NCBI GenBank assembly: GCA_028693285.1
Contig: JAQUVQ010000008.1
Span: 1-64,000, forward strand
Length of the DNA: 64,000 nt
Reading direction: 5' to 3'
From: Smithellaceae bacterium
GTDB lineage: Bacteria > Desulfobacterota > Syntrophia > Syntrophales > Smithellaceae
This document shows positions 15,096 to 23,358 of the stretch, in pieces. Within the stretch, counting starts at the first letter, position 1. Each line of letters begins with the position of its first letter. The notes beneath the pieces were generated by a model. That model made no database searches. It saw only the letters and a list, made by a program, of their open reading frames with translations, and was not told the DNA's origin. Made by a program: the position numbers and the translations under genes.

Positions 15096-16133
15096 CTACT
15101 CCAGCGCCGCGTTGACTTTGGCCTGTGCGGCTTTTGCTTCTTTCATGATGCGTTCAAATAGCTCGGCAATGGTCGGCACGTCATGAATCAACCCCTGCGA
15201 CTGGCCGACCGGGAGCACGCCCGTTTTGGAATCGCCGTCTTCCGTCGCGACGCGAATGGCTTTGAACGCGTTGGCCATATAGGCGAGCTGTCTGGCATTC
15301 TTGTAGCCGGACAGCAGAACCCCGATAAAAAGTTTAAAATACGGGATGCCCATCTGCTTCGCGATAGCCTGCGAATTGAAAAAAGCGGCGGGCCAGTTCA
15401 GGCCGGTTTTGACGGCTTTTTTGGCTGCGTCCGTTTTCATGACCCGGCACAGGATGCCGTCGAAGCGCTTGGAAAACAGCGTGTCATAGACGTCTTTTTC
15501 CTGCGTCATCCGTTTGTAGTTTTCATGCAGCGGGCTTTCCCTGGTTGTCATGAGTCTTGTTCCCATGGCGACGCCTTCCGCACCCAGCGCGAGCGCGGCC
15601 GCGATTCCACGTCCATCGGCAAATCCGCCGGCGGCAATCACGGGAATTTTCAGATTTTCCGCCAGATGCGGAATCAAAACCAGCGATGTGACGTCTTCGC
15701 CATGCGCCGCCGCTTCCTGTCCGGTGGCGATGACCGCATCCGTTCCGAAATCCTGCGCGCGTTTCGCGTGTTTCAGATTGACGACGGTCGCGAAGACCTT
15801 GCCGCCGTATTTGTGCGCTTCCTTCACAATCCAGTCGCCTTTGCCCAGCGCAAAGTTGATGACCGGCACTTTTTCCTGCAGCAGGACTTTCGCGTTTTCC
15901 GCCGCGCCCGGAAACATCAGCGACGCATTGGCGCCGAACGGCTTGTCCGTCAGTTTGCGGATTTCGCGGATGGCTTCCCTGGTCTGCGCGGCATTCAGCG
16001 GACCGGTGGCCAGAATGCCCAGCCCTCCGGCGTTGGATACCGCGGCCACCATTTTGGGAACGCTGATCCAGCTCATGCCGGACAGAACGATGGGATACTT
16101 GATGCCGACCATTTCAGTGATTCGTGTTTTCAT
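15096..16133 (-). CDS. Nitronate monooxygenase family flavoprotein (first copy)
   Basis: Protein of 345 aa, an NMO/2-nitropropane-dioxygenase TIM barrel that binds FMN. Visible are KYPIVLSGMSWIS, AVSNAGGLGILATG, NFALGKGDW, IPVIAAGGFADGRGIAAALALGAEGVAMGTR (phosphate-binding strand) and RESPLHENYKR. The characteristic active-site His of class I NMOs (the H in the GGHRG segment) is replaced by a TGQEAAAHGE stretch with His, so true nitronate activity is uncertain; many anaerobe members act as enoyl reductases or are uncharacterised. AAGGAGCAACT precedes the ATG. It is 43 bases downstream of a paralogue. Confidence 0.8.
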   Translation of the reverse strand: MKTRITEMVGIKYPIVLSGMSWISVPKMVAAVSNAGGLGILATGPLNAAQTREAIREIRKLTDKPFGANASLMFPGAAENAKVLLQEKVPVINFALGKGDWIVKEAHKYGGKVFATVVNLKHAKRAQDFGTDAVIATGQEAAAHGEDVTSLVLIPHLAENLKIPVIAAGGFADGRGIAAALALGAEGVAMGTRLMTTRESPLHENYKRMTQEKDVYDTLFSKRFDGILCRVMKTDAAKKAVKTGLNWPAAFFNSQAIAKQMGIPYFKLFIGVLLSGYKNARQLAYMANAFKAIRVATEDGDSKTGVLPVGQSQGLIHDVPTIAELFERIMKEAKAAQAKVNAALE

Positions 16134-16176
16134 AGTTGCTCCTTCTATCGTGTAGTTTGGTTTGAAAGCCTCCGGT

Positions 16177-17169
16177 TCAGTTTCCGCACAGCTTTGCGGT
16201 TCTTGCGGTGATCTCTTTGGCCTGGGCTGCCATTCTTTCCAGCAGCTCCGCGCAGGTGGGGATATCGTTGATCAGGCCGATGGACTGGCCGACCATCAAA
16301 GGCGCGTAATCAACATCGCCGGTTTCCCAGGCTTGCTTGACTTTCTGGCCGGACAAGAGCGGAATCAGCTCTTCAAACCCGCCGTTGCGGGCTTCGATAG
16401 CCAGGACTTCTTCAATGACCTTGGATTTCAATCCGCGGCCCTGCAGGCCGATGGATTTTCCGTAAATCACCGTGTCAAATTCCTGCCGGCGGATCAGTTC
16501 CTGCTTGATGTTGTCATGCACTTCACATTCCTTCGTCGCGATGAAGCGGCTGGCCATCATCACGCCCTCGGCGCCCAGCGCCAAAGCGGCGGCCATGGTC
16601 CGGCCGTCCGCGATGCCGCCAACGGTGACCACGGGAATTTTTACCGAAGCCGCAATCTTGGGTGTCAGCACCATGGAGGTGACATCGTCATTCAACGGGT
16701 GACCGCCTTCTTCGATGCCGGCGGCATAGATTCCGTCAAAGCCGATTTTTTCCGCATGCAGGGCATGGCGCAAAGCGCCGACCTTATGAAACATTTTCAC
16801 GCCGGCTTTCTTGAGCATCTCGACGGCCTCCATTCCGGCCACCTTGTCCAGCGGCGTGCCGGAAAACTCGATGCCCGCCACTTTTTCCTCGGCGCAAACT
16901 TTAACATACATCTTGTGGTGCTCCGGCGTGATCCGGACCGAGGGCAGCAGCGTGATGGCCACAAAGAAGGGTTTATCGGTGAGCCGGCGCGTTTCCCGGA
17001 TCGCCGCGCGAAATTCGTCCGCCGTTTCATAATTGCCCGCCGTCAGATTGCCGATGCCGCCGGCATTGGACACCGCCGCGCACATTTTTGGTTTGCAAAG
17101 CCACATCATGGCCCCGCAGATAACGGGATACTTGACTCCGAACATCCTGGTGATTTGCGTGTCGAACAT
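16177..17169 (-). CDS. Nitronate monooxygenase family flavoprotein (second copy)
   Basis: Protein of 330 aa and a paralogue of the next gene. Matching segments are KYPVICGAMMWLC, AVSNAGGIGNLTAGN, AAGIEEGGHPLNDDVTSMVLTP (where the catalytic His is plausibly kept as GGH) and IPVVTVGGIADGRTMAAALALGAEGVMMASR. The two proteins align over their whole length but are clearly divergent, so the duplication is old. GGAGGTATTTC precedes the ATG. It lies 10 bases after the MerR gene stop, placing it firmly in the MerR-controlled operon. Possible role: FMN-dependent oxidation or reduction of an acyl-CoA or nitronate; substrate unknown. Confidence 0.82.
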   Translation of the reverse strand: MFDTQITRMFGVKYPVICGAMMWLCKPKMCAAVSNAGGIGNLTAGNYETADEFRAAIRETRRLTDKPFFVAITLLPSVRITPEHHKMYVKVCAEEKVAGIEFSGTPLDKVAGMEAVEMLKKAGVKMFHKVGALRHALHAEKIGFDGIYAAGIEEGGHPLNDDVTSMVLTPKIAASVKIPVVTVGGIADGRTMAAALALGAEGVMMASRFIATKECEVHDNIKQELIRRQEFDTVIYGKSIGLQGRGLKSKVIEEVLAIEARNGGFEELIPLLSGQKVKQAWETGDVDYAPLMVGQSIGLINDIPTCAELLERMAAQAKEITARTAKLCGN

Positions 17170-17179
17170 GAAATACCTC

Positions 17180-17908
17180 CTATTTTTTTCCGTTGTTTCC
17201 GGTCTTTCGCTTTTTGGCCGCCTTCAGGCTGCTCTGAATATTCTGCTCCACCTGCTTCTGGAAAAGACGCCGAAGAATGTAGTCCCGGTAGAAATTTCCG
17301 ACCTGCGTCAGTTCGGCGGTAATGGCGATGTTTTCCCGCGTCGATTTTCCGGCGACCATCTTGCGGCGAAGCGCCATCTCTTTCTCCACGATTTGCCTTC
17401 CCAGCTCCACCCAGAAGACCAGCTCCTGAAGCTTCATCCCCAGATCGGCCATCTTTTTGATGCCGTCCCGGCCCGCGCGGACGTCGTCCGGATCATACAG
17501 GGGCTTGTCCCTTTCGAACGTGAACGGGACCAGGATGCCCAGACGCCGGGCCTGCGCCAATTCCTTTTCCGTAAGGCCCGTCGCGTCAAGAAAAGCGGCC
17601 TGGCCGATGAGCCCGTTTTCCGCCTGTTGGCCGGAGCGGAACACGGCGTTTTCGATCGTTTCGGCTTCGGTCAGGTTCAGGCCTTCATCCATTCGGCGCA
17701 GAATGTTTTTGATGAGATACAGAGGAAAGTAGCGTCTTTCCTTCAGCTCCTGAATGACGCGCAGGCGCTCGATGCAGGCCTCGTCGTAATAGGCCATTTT
17801 CTCATTCGCTTTTTCGGGTTTGGGCAAAAGCCCCTCTCCGACGTAATAGCGGATGGTCGAGGGCCGCACACTGCTTCTTTTCGCGATTTCGCCGATTTTC
17901 AATTTCAT
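17180..17908 (-). CDS. MerR-family transcriptional regulator
   Basis: Protein of 242 aa. The N-terminal winged helix-turn-helix is standard: LKIGEIAKRSSVRPSTIRYYVGEGLLPKP, then an alpha-helical wing to about residue 75. A second, MerR-like region (about 110-160: LDATGLTEKELAQARRLGILVPF...YDPDDV) suggests a duplicated HTH-like module, followed by a helical tail. It heads an operon with two NMO homologues and a MaoC-like hydratase. A perfect 9-bp inverted repeat covers the -10 region of its own promoter, so autoregulation is likely. No metal-binding Cys pattern is seen, so the inducer is probably organic. Confidence 0.85.
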   Translation of the reverse strand: MKLKIGEIAKRSSVRPSTIRYYVGEGLLPKPEKANEKMAYYDEACIERLRVIQELKERRYFPLYLIKNILRRMDEGLNLTEAETIENAVFRSGQQAENGLIGQAAFLDATGLTEKELAQARRLGILVPFTFERDKPLYDPDDVRAGRDGIKKMADLGMKLQELVFWVELGRQIVEKEMALRRKMVAGKSTRENIAITAELTQVGNFYRDYILRRLFQKQVEQNIQSSLKAAKKRKTGNNGKK

Positions 17909-17919
17909 TCACTGCACCA

Positions 17920-17970
17920 AACATTAAAGTTGAGGTTTAATGTTATAGTGATATTGAAGACGGCTGTCAA
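17920..17970 (-). promoter_or_regulatory. merR promoter with perfect operator palindrome
   Basis: Minus strand: TTGACA (17965-17970), 17-base spacer, TATAAC (17942-17947). The inverted repeat AACATTAAA/TTTAATGTT (17920-17928 and 17936-17944, 7-base spacer) overlaps the -10 box and transcription start. A MerR activator usually sits between -35 and -10 with a 19-base spacer; here spacing and position fit repression instead. Confidence 0.75.
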
Positions 17971-18003
17971 GCAAATTGTCAAAAAGACAAAAACCAAGTG
18001 AAA

Positions 18004-18035
18004 ACAAAAAGAAAGCCCGCCTGCTCGGCTCTTTG
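18004..18035 (-). terminator. Candidate terminator of the trp operon
   Basis: Downstream of trpA on the minus strand, AAAG-GCC and GGGCTTT pair around a roughly 10-base loop and are followed by CTTTTTG and TTTTC. The stem is modest. Confidence 0.5.
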
Positions 18036-18072
18036 GAATGAAAATCTCGAGGCGGCCGGCAAAGATCATTGC

Positions 18073-18867
18073 TTACAACAGGGCGGCTTTTATTTCTTTG
18101 ACATGCGCGGCAGCCGCCCGAATCCCGTCGCCGCCGTTTTGGTTTTCCCCGATGAGTTTGACGACGGAGCTCCCGATGACAACGCCGTCGGCGATTCTTG
18201 CTATGGCCCTGGCCTGGCCGGCGCTCGTGATGCCGAAACCCACGGCGACCGGCAGTTTGGTTAATTTGCGGATTTTTGAAATCTCGCGGGCGATGTCTTC
18301 TGTTTTCGGAGCGGCGGTGCCGGTGACGCCCGTGATGGAGATGCAGTAAAGAAATCCTGAAGCGGCTTTCAGAATGGCTTTCAACCGGTCGTCGCCCGTG
18401 GTCGGCGCGACAAGCGAAATGAAGTCGATTCCGGCCGCATTCGTAAAAACCCTCAGTTCGCCCGCCTCCTCCGGCGGCAGGTCCACGACGAGGATGCCGT
18501 CCACCCCCGCATCTTTTGCCGCTTTGGAGAACTTCTGGGCGCCATAGGCAAAGATCGGATTAAAGTAGCCGAAAAGCACAATGGGAATCCGGGATGCCCT
18601 GCGAATATCGGCCACCAGATCCAGAACGCCTCGCAGTGTGGTTCCTGCTTTGATGGCCCGCTGGGATGCGGCCTGAATGACGGGGCCGTCGGCCGTGGGA
18701 TCGGAAAACGGCACGCCGATTTCCAGAATATCCGCTCCTGATTTTTCCAGACTCAACGCCAGTTCGCGCGTCGCCGCGATCGACGGATCGCCCGCCGTTG
18801 CATAAACGATCAGCGCCTTTTCTTTTTTGGCGCGCAGCTCTTCAAATTTTTTCCCAATTCTTCCCAT
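18073..18867 (-). CDS. trpA: Tryptophan synthase alpha chain
   Basis: Protein of 264 aa, the usual length. A TIM barrel cleaves indole-3-glycerol phosphate to indole and glyceraldehyde-3-phosphate. The catalytic Glu and Asp are both present in ADILEIGVPFSDPTADGPVIQ; GYFNPIFAYG and the phosphate loop AVGFGITSAGQ are also visible. Last gene of the operon, 158 bases after trpB, the widest gap in the operon. That gap holds a GC-rich palindrome, which may affect coupling of the two subunits. ATG with AGAGGAAAAT upstream. Confidence 0.97.
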   Translation of the reverse strand: MGRIGKKFEELRAKKEKALIVYATAGDPSIAATRELALSLEKSGADILEIGVPFSDPTADGPVIQAASQRAIKAGTTLRGVLDLVADIRRASRIPIVLFGYFNPIFAYGAQKFSKAAKDAGVDGILVVDLPPEEAGELRVFTNAAGIDFISLVAPTTGDDRLKAILKAASGFLYCISITGVTGTAAPKTEDIAREISKIRKLTKLPVAVGFGITSAGQARAIARIADGVVIGSSVVKLIGENQNGGDGIRAAAAHVKEIKAALL

Positions 18868-18952
18868 ATTTTCCTCTTTTCATTTTCGCTCCCTCCTTCC
18901 TGCCGGGCGGGGACTGAAGGGAGGGGAAATAATTCATTTTCACCCTCACCCA

Positions 18953-18977
18953 GCCCTCTCCCATCAAGGGAGAGGGC
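18953..18977. repeat. Palindromic intergenic repeat, copy 1 (trpB-trpA gap)
   Basis: GCCCTCTCCC and GGGAGAGGGC arms (10 bp) around the loop ATCAA, preceded by CACCCTCACCCA. The same palindrome occurs twice more in the trpD-trpC gap. This type of CCCTCTCCC-ATCAA-GGGAGAGGG element is a dispersed extragenic palindrome. Confidence 0.8.
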
Positions 18978-19025
18978 CTCGCAGGGAACGCTCGCGACCA
19001 CCCATGCGGGCGGCAAGACGGTTCC

Positions 19026-20207
19026 CTACAGCGTTTCCATGATCGTCCGGGCGTCCTTGTCGCCGCGGCCGGAAAGGCAGATGACCAAAATCCGGCGCTT
19101 CTTCATTTTCGGAGCGATTTTCATGGCGTGGGCAATCGCGTGCGAACTTTCCAGCGCCGGAATGATGCCTTCCTGCCGCGACAAATACAAAAACGCTCCG
19201 ATCGCTTCCTCATCCGTCACGGTGACATACGTGGCGCGGCCGGATTGTGCAAAATAGGCGTGCTCCGGGCCCACGCCGGGGTAATCCAGTCCCGCCGCGA
19301 TGGAGTAGGCGTCGCGAACCTGGCCGTTTTCATCCTGCAGAAGGTAGGTCTTGTTGCCGTGCAGGACACCGATTTTTCCGCCGTTGATGCTTGCCGAATG
19401 CTCCAGCGTATTCATGCCGCGGCCGGCTGCTTCCACGCCGATCATCTTCACCTTCTTTTCATTGCGGAAGGGATAAAACAGGCCCATGGCGTTGGAGCCG
19501 CCGCCCACGCAGGCCACCAGAACATCGGGATTCCGTCCTTCCGCTCTTGCCGTCTGCTTTTTGACTTCTCGCCCGATGACCGACTGGAAATTGCGCACCA
19601 TCATCGGATAGGGGTGCGGCCCGGCGGTTGTTCCGATGATGTAAAACGTGTCGCGGACACTTCCCACCCAATAGCGCATGGCTTCGTTCATCGCGTCCTT
19701 GAGCGTGGCCGTGCCGCTTTGGACCGGAACCACCTCGGCGCCCAGAATCTTCATGCGAAAGACGTTGGGCGCCTGGCGGCGGATGTCTTCTTCTCCCATG
19801 AAGATTTTGCATTCCATTCCGAAAAGCGCGGCCACGGTTGCGGTCGCCACGCCGTGCTGGCCCGCGCCGGTTTCGGCGATGACTTTTTTCTTGCCCATGC
19901 GCCGGGCCAGAAGCGCCTGCCCCAGCGTGTTGTTGATCTTGTGCGAGCCGGTGTGGTTGAGATCTTCGCGTTTGAGATAGATTCTGGCGCCGCCAAGCGC
20001 CTGAGTCATCCGGCAAGCAAAATAAAGCGGCGTCGGCCGGCCTGCGTAGTCTCGCCGGTACCGGTCGAATTCCTTCTCAAAGGATTTGTCTTTTTGCGCC
20101 ATGGCGTAAGCTTCTTCGAGCTCCAGCAGAGCGGGCATGAGCGTCTCGGCCGCATAGCGGCCTCCGAAGGCATCAAAGTGTCCTTTTTGATCCGGCAGCA
20201 TTTTCAT
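19026..20207 (-). CDS. trpB: Tryptophan synthase beta chain
   Basis: Protein of 393 aa, the normal length of TrpB1. A PLP enzyme that joins indole and serine to give tryptophan. The Schiff-base lysine lies in [14 protein letters not shown]; the phosphate-binding GGGSNA loop is in [17 protein letters not shown]. The channel and COMM domains are intact ([20 protein letters not shown]). The ATG overlaps the trpF stop by 4 bases (ATGA), so trpF and trpB are coupled. Confidence 0.97.
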   Translation of the reverse strand: MKMLPDQKGHFDAFGGRYAAETLMPALLELEEAYAMAQKDKSFEKEFDRYRRDYAGRPTPLYFACRMTQALGGARIYLKREDLNHTGSHKINNTLGQALLARRMGKKKVIAETGAGQHGVATATVAALFGMECKIFMGEEDIRRQAPNVFRMKILGAEVVPVQSGTATLKDAMNEAMRYWVGSVRDTFYIIGTTAGPHPYPMMVRNFQSVIGREVKKQTARAEGRNPDVLVACVGGGSNAMGLFYPFRNEKKVKMIGVEAAGRGMNTLEHSASINGGKIGVLHGNKTYLLQDENGQVRDAYSIAAGLDYPGVGPEHAYFAQSGRATYVTVTDEEAIGAFLYLSRQEGIIPALESSHAIAHAMKIAPKMKKRRILVICLSGRGDKDARTIMETL

Positions 20208-20857
20208 GTTCTGTCCCTTCCAATAAAAATATTCAGCGGTGTTTCGCCGGCTGACGCGGAATGAATGATCCGCATCATGCGCGCGATTTTTGCGGAGTCT
20301 TTTTTGCCCGGCTTCTCTTCCGCGCCGCTGTTGATGTCCAGTGCGGCAGGCCGGACCACCTCAAGGGCTGCAGGAACATTGAATTCGTTCAAGCCGCCCG
20401 ATAAAATCAGCGGCCCGGCAATCTTCCTGGCCAGGTCCCAGTCGGCCGTCCTGCCCGTGCCGCCGTAAAGCCCGTTGTGGCGCGCATCAACGAGAATCGC
20501 GGCGACATCAAATGCTTCAGACTTCCGGACATCTTCTTCGGTTTGAAGAACCAGCGCCTTGAGAATCCGGTTTTTTGGAAATTGCCGGCAGTAGCCGGGG
20601 GATTCGTCGCCGTGGAGCTGAATCATGTCGAGGCGGCAGTGCTCAAACGTGTGCCGGACAAAGGATTCTTTTTCATTGACGAAGACGCCGACCTTCACCA
20701 GCCGGTCCGGCAGCGCTTTTGTGATCTGTGCCGCCTTTTGCGGCTCGATGAAGCGAGGGGAAGGCGGATGGAAAATAAAACCGACCGCGTCTGCGCCGTT
20801 TTCAGCCGCGGTGAGTGCATCTTCAAGGTTTGTGATGCCGCATATTTTTACCTGCAT
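20204..20857 (-). CDS. trpF: Phosphoribosylanthranilate isomerase
   Basis: Protein of 217 aa. Starts [21 protein letters not shown], with the catalytic Cys in KICGIT; the general-acid Asp is in [16 protein letters not shown], and the phosphate loop is [12 protein letters not shown]. Amadori rearrangement of PRA to CdRP. The ATG at 20857 has GGGGAGGG upstream; an open frame further upstream belongs to a shadow of trpC. Overlaps trpC by 10 bases and trpB by 4. Confidence 0.96.
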   Translation of the reverse strand: MQVKICGITNLEDALTAAENGADAVGFIFHPPSPRFIEPQKAAQITKALPDRLVKVGVFVNEKESFVRHTFEHCRLDMIQLHGDESPGYCRQFPKNRILKALVLQTEEDVRKSEAFDVAAILVDARHNGLYGGTGRTADWDLARKIAGPLILSGGLNEFNVPAALEVVRPAALDINSGAEEKPGKKDSAKIARMMRIIHSASAGETPLNIFIGRDRT

Positions 20858-21633
20858 GACGATTCCCTCCCCAGAAGCGAGCGCAGTGCACGGCCGATGT
20901 CCGGAGCGGTCATCAGCGCTTCGCCGATGAGAAAAGAAGAAATGCCCGCGTTCATCAGGTGTTCGATATCGGCGCGGTTTTTCAGAGCGCTTTCCGCGAC
21001 GACCGTGCGGTCGCCGGGAATCTGTTTCCTGAGTCGGCAACTGGTCTGAATATCCGTCGCGAACGTATCGAGATTGCGGTTGTTGATGCCGATCATCTCC
21101 GCTTTTGCCGCGAGTGCCGCCTGCAGCTCCTCCTCTGTGTGAACCTCGACCAGCGGGCACAGGCCCAGTGCTTCGGAAAGGGCGATGAATTCAAAAAGCC
21201 GCGGTCCCAGCGCGCGGACGATCAGCAGAATCGCGTCGGCGCCGACGGCTCTCGTTTCGTAAACCTGAAGCGGATCGATGATAAAATCCTTGCGCAGGAC
21301 GGGAAGACGAACTTCACGCCGAACGCTCGTCAAATCGCTTGTGTGGCCCAAAAAATAGGTTTGGTCGGTCAAAACGGAAACGGCGGCCGCGCCATTTTTC
21401 TCATACGTTTTTGCGATCGCCGCCGGATCGAAATGCTGCAACATGCGTCCGCGGGAAGGCGAGGCGCATTTCACTTCGGCGATGACGGCGCAGTCGGCAC
21501 CGCCGAGAGCCGCGCGGAAATCCCGGCAGGGCGGCAGCGCTGCGATGGCTTCGCAAAGACGCTCAGTCGTCGCCTCCTTTTTGAGACGGGCCACTTCCTC
21601 ATTTTTGGTTTCAACGATCTTGTCTAAAATCAT
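20848..21633 (-). CDS. trpC: Indole-3-glycerol phosphate synthase
   Basis: Protein of 261 aa, monofunctional (not fused to TrpF). TIM barrel with VIAEVKCASPSRGRM (catalytic Lys), VSVLTDQTYFLGH, PVLRKDFIIDPLQVYE (second catalytic Lys), GINNRNLDTF and VAESALKN. Ring closure and decarboxylation of CdRP. It follows trpD after a 130-base gap that contains two dispersed palindromes. ATG with AAAGAGGACGAC upstream. Confidence 0.96.
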   Translation of the reverse strand: MILDKIVETKNEEVARLKKEATTERLCEAIAALPPCRDFRAALGGADCAVIAEVKCASPSRGRMLQHFDPAAIAKTYEKNGAAAVSVLTDQTYFLGHTSDLTSVRREVRLPVLRKDFIIDPLQVYETRAVGADAILLIVRALGPRLFEFIALSEALGLCPLVEVHTEEELQAALAAKAEMIGINNRNLDTFATDIQTSCRLRKQIPGDRTVVAESALKNRADIEHLMNAGISSFLIGEALMTAPDIGRALRSLLGRESSCR

Positions 21634-21675
21634 GTCGTCCTCTTTTTTTCTCCCCTTTTTTCACCCTCTCCCTAA

Positions 21676-21698
21676 CCCTCTCCCATCAAGGGAGAGGG
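21676..21698. repeat. Palindromic intergenic repeat, copy 2 (trpD-trpC gap)
   Basis: CCCTCTCCC-ATCAA-GGGAGAGGG, a perfect 9-bp palindrome preceded by CACCCTCTCCCTAA, the same element as in the trpB-trpA gap. Confidence 0.8.
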
Positions 21699-21740
21699 AA
21701 TGAACCTGCAATTCATGATCGCCGCCGCTAAACCCTAACA

Positions 21741-21761
21741 TTCTCCCGTCAAGGGAGAGGG
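21741..21761. repeat. Palindromic intergenic repeat, copy 3, degenerate (trpD-trpC gap)
   Basis: TTCTCCC-GTCAA-GGGAGAGGG: the right arm is identical to the other copies, the left arm has lost its first bases. It lies 65 bases from copy 2 and just after the trpD stop. Confidence 0.7.
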
Positions 21762-21763
21762 AA

Positions 21764-22774
21764 TTAACCGTTCGTCATCTCGATGAGCGCCCGCAGTATT
21801 TTTGCCGCCCGGCCGCTGTCGATGCAGTCGGCGGCGATTTTAACGCCCTCCTGAATATTGCCTGCTTTCTCACCGGCGACAATCGCCAGCGCCGCGTTCA
21901 GTAAAACGACATCCCGGCAGGCGCCCGGCTTTCCGGAGAGCACGTCCGTCAGGATTCGGGCGTTGACCTCCGGATCGCCTCCGCGGATCGCCTCGAGCGG
22001 GTGAGTGGTTCCGACGAACTCCTTCGGGGAAAGGTTGTAGGTGCGGATGATGCCGTCTTTGAGCTCCGCCACGCGGGTTTCCCCGGTGACCGTCACTTCG
22101 TCGAGGCCGTCGACGCCGTGCACCACAAAAGCCCGCTTCGTCCCCATGTTTTTCAAAACGCCGGCGAACATTTCGGCAAGCTTTGCGTCGTAAACGCCCA
22201 GCAGCTGCGCGGTCGCGCCGGCCGGGTTGGTGAGCGGCCCCAGCATGTTGAAAATCGTGCGGATGCCGATTTCACGGCGCGGGCCGATGGCGTACTTCAT
22301 CGCGCCGTGCAGCCTCGGCGCGAACAGAAAGCCGATGCCGATCTGCTGGAGACACTCTTCGACGATTTCCGGATCGATGCTGATATTGACGCCGAGAGCC
22401 TCCAGCACGTCGGCGCTGCCGCACCCGCTGGAGACGGCCCGGTTGCCGTGTTTGGCGACCACGATGCCCGCCGCCGCCGCGACAAAGGCCGTCGTGGTGG
22501 AAATGTTGAACGTGCCCAGCTTGTCGCCTCCGGTGCCGCAGGTATCGACGACGGTTGTCGCGCAGGCGTTCACGCGCGCGGCCTTCCGGCGCATGATGCG
22601 CGCCGCGCCGGTCACTTCTTCCACGGTTTCGCCCTTCATGCGGAGCGCGGTGATGAACGAGCCGATCTGCGCGGGAGTGGCTTTGCCCTCCATCACTTCT
22701 TCCATGACGGCCATCATATCCCCCTCCGGCAGATCGATGTTTTGTACTACCTTGTCCAAAGCTTCTCTGATCAT
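21764..22774 (-). CDS. trpD: Anthranilate phosphoribosyltransferase
   Basis: Protein of 336 aa, monofunctional. The PRPP-binding motif is in [41 protein letters not shown] and the anthranilate-tunnel segment ([21 protein letters not shown]) are present. Transfers phosphoribosyl to anthranilate. The start overlaps the trpG stop by 4 bases (ATGA). Confidence 0.97.
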   Translation of the reverse strand: MIREALDKVVQNIDLPEGDMMAVMEEVMEGKATPAQIGSFITALRMKGETVEEVTGAARIMRRKAARVNACATTVVDTCGTGGDKLGTFNISTTTAFVAAAAGIVVAKHGNRAVSSGCGSADVLEALGVNISIDPEIVEECLQQIGIGFLFAPRLHGAMKYAIGPRREIGIRTIFNMLGPLTNPAGATAQLLGVYDAKLAEMFAGVLKNMGTKRAFVVHGVDGLDEVTVTGETRVAELKDGIIRTYNLSPKEFVGTTHPLEAIRGGDPEVNARILTDVLSGKPGACRDVVLLNAALAIVAGEKAGNIQEGVKIAADCIDSGRAAKILRALIEMTNG

Positions 22775-23358
22775 GATCCATGCTCCTTTCGGCCGATCTG
22801 TTTTAAAAAATTTCGAAGGATTCTTTTCCCCTGCGGCGTAAGGACGGATTCCGGATGAAACTGAATTCCTTCCACGGGATAATTTTTGTGCCGCAGTCCC
22901 ATGATTTCACCCTCGGGGGTCCGGGCGCTGATTTCAAGGCAGGGCGGCAGGGATTCCGGCCGCACCAGCAGGGAATGATACCGCCCCGCGGCAAAGGGTT
23001 GGGGCAGCCCCGCAAAAATCGTTTTGCCGTCGTGCTCCACGGGCGATACCTTGCCGTGCATGATGCGTTCGGCGCGAACGACTTCTCCGCCGAACGCGGC
23101 ACCGATGCACTGGTGTCCCAGGCAGATGCCCATCAGCGGCACGCTCGAATAAAATTTCTGAATCACGTCGATGGTGACGCCCGTTTCCCGGGGCGTGCAT
23201 GGGCCGGGCGATAAAAAAATTGCTTCGGGTCTCTCGCGCCGGATTTCTTCGAGGGTGATCCGGTCGTTGCGCCGGACCCGGACGTCCTCCCCCATCTGCC
23301 TCAGGTATTGAACGATGTTGAACGTAAAGGAATCATAATGGTCGATCATCAGAATCAT
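22771..23358 (-). CDS. trpG: Anthranilate synthase glutamine amidotransferase subunit
   Basis: Protein of 195 aa, a class I amidotransferase. The catalytic Cys is in [17 protein letters not shown]; His and Glu are in [12 protein letters not shown]. It delivers ammonia from glutamine to TrpE. A dual role with PabB is possible, but no pab gene is visible here. The start overlaps the trpE stop by 4 bases (ATGA). Confidence 0.97.
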   Translation of the reverse strand: MILMIDHYDSFTFNIVQYLRQMGEDVRVRRNDRITLEEIRRERPEAIFLSPGPCTPRETGVTIDVIQKFYSSVPLMGICLGHQCIGAAFGGEVVRAERIMHGKVSPVEHDGKTIFAGLPQPFAAGRYHSLLVRPESLPPCLEISARTPEGEIMGLRHKNYPVEGIQFHPESVLTPQGKRILRNFLKQIGRKEHGS

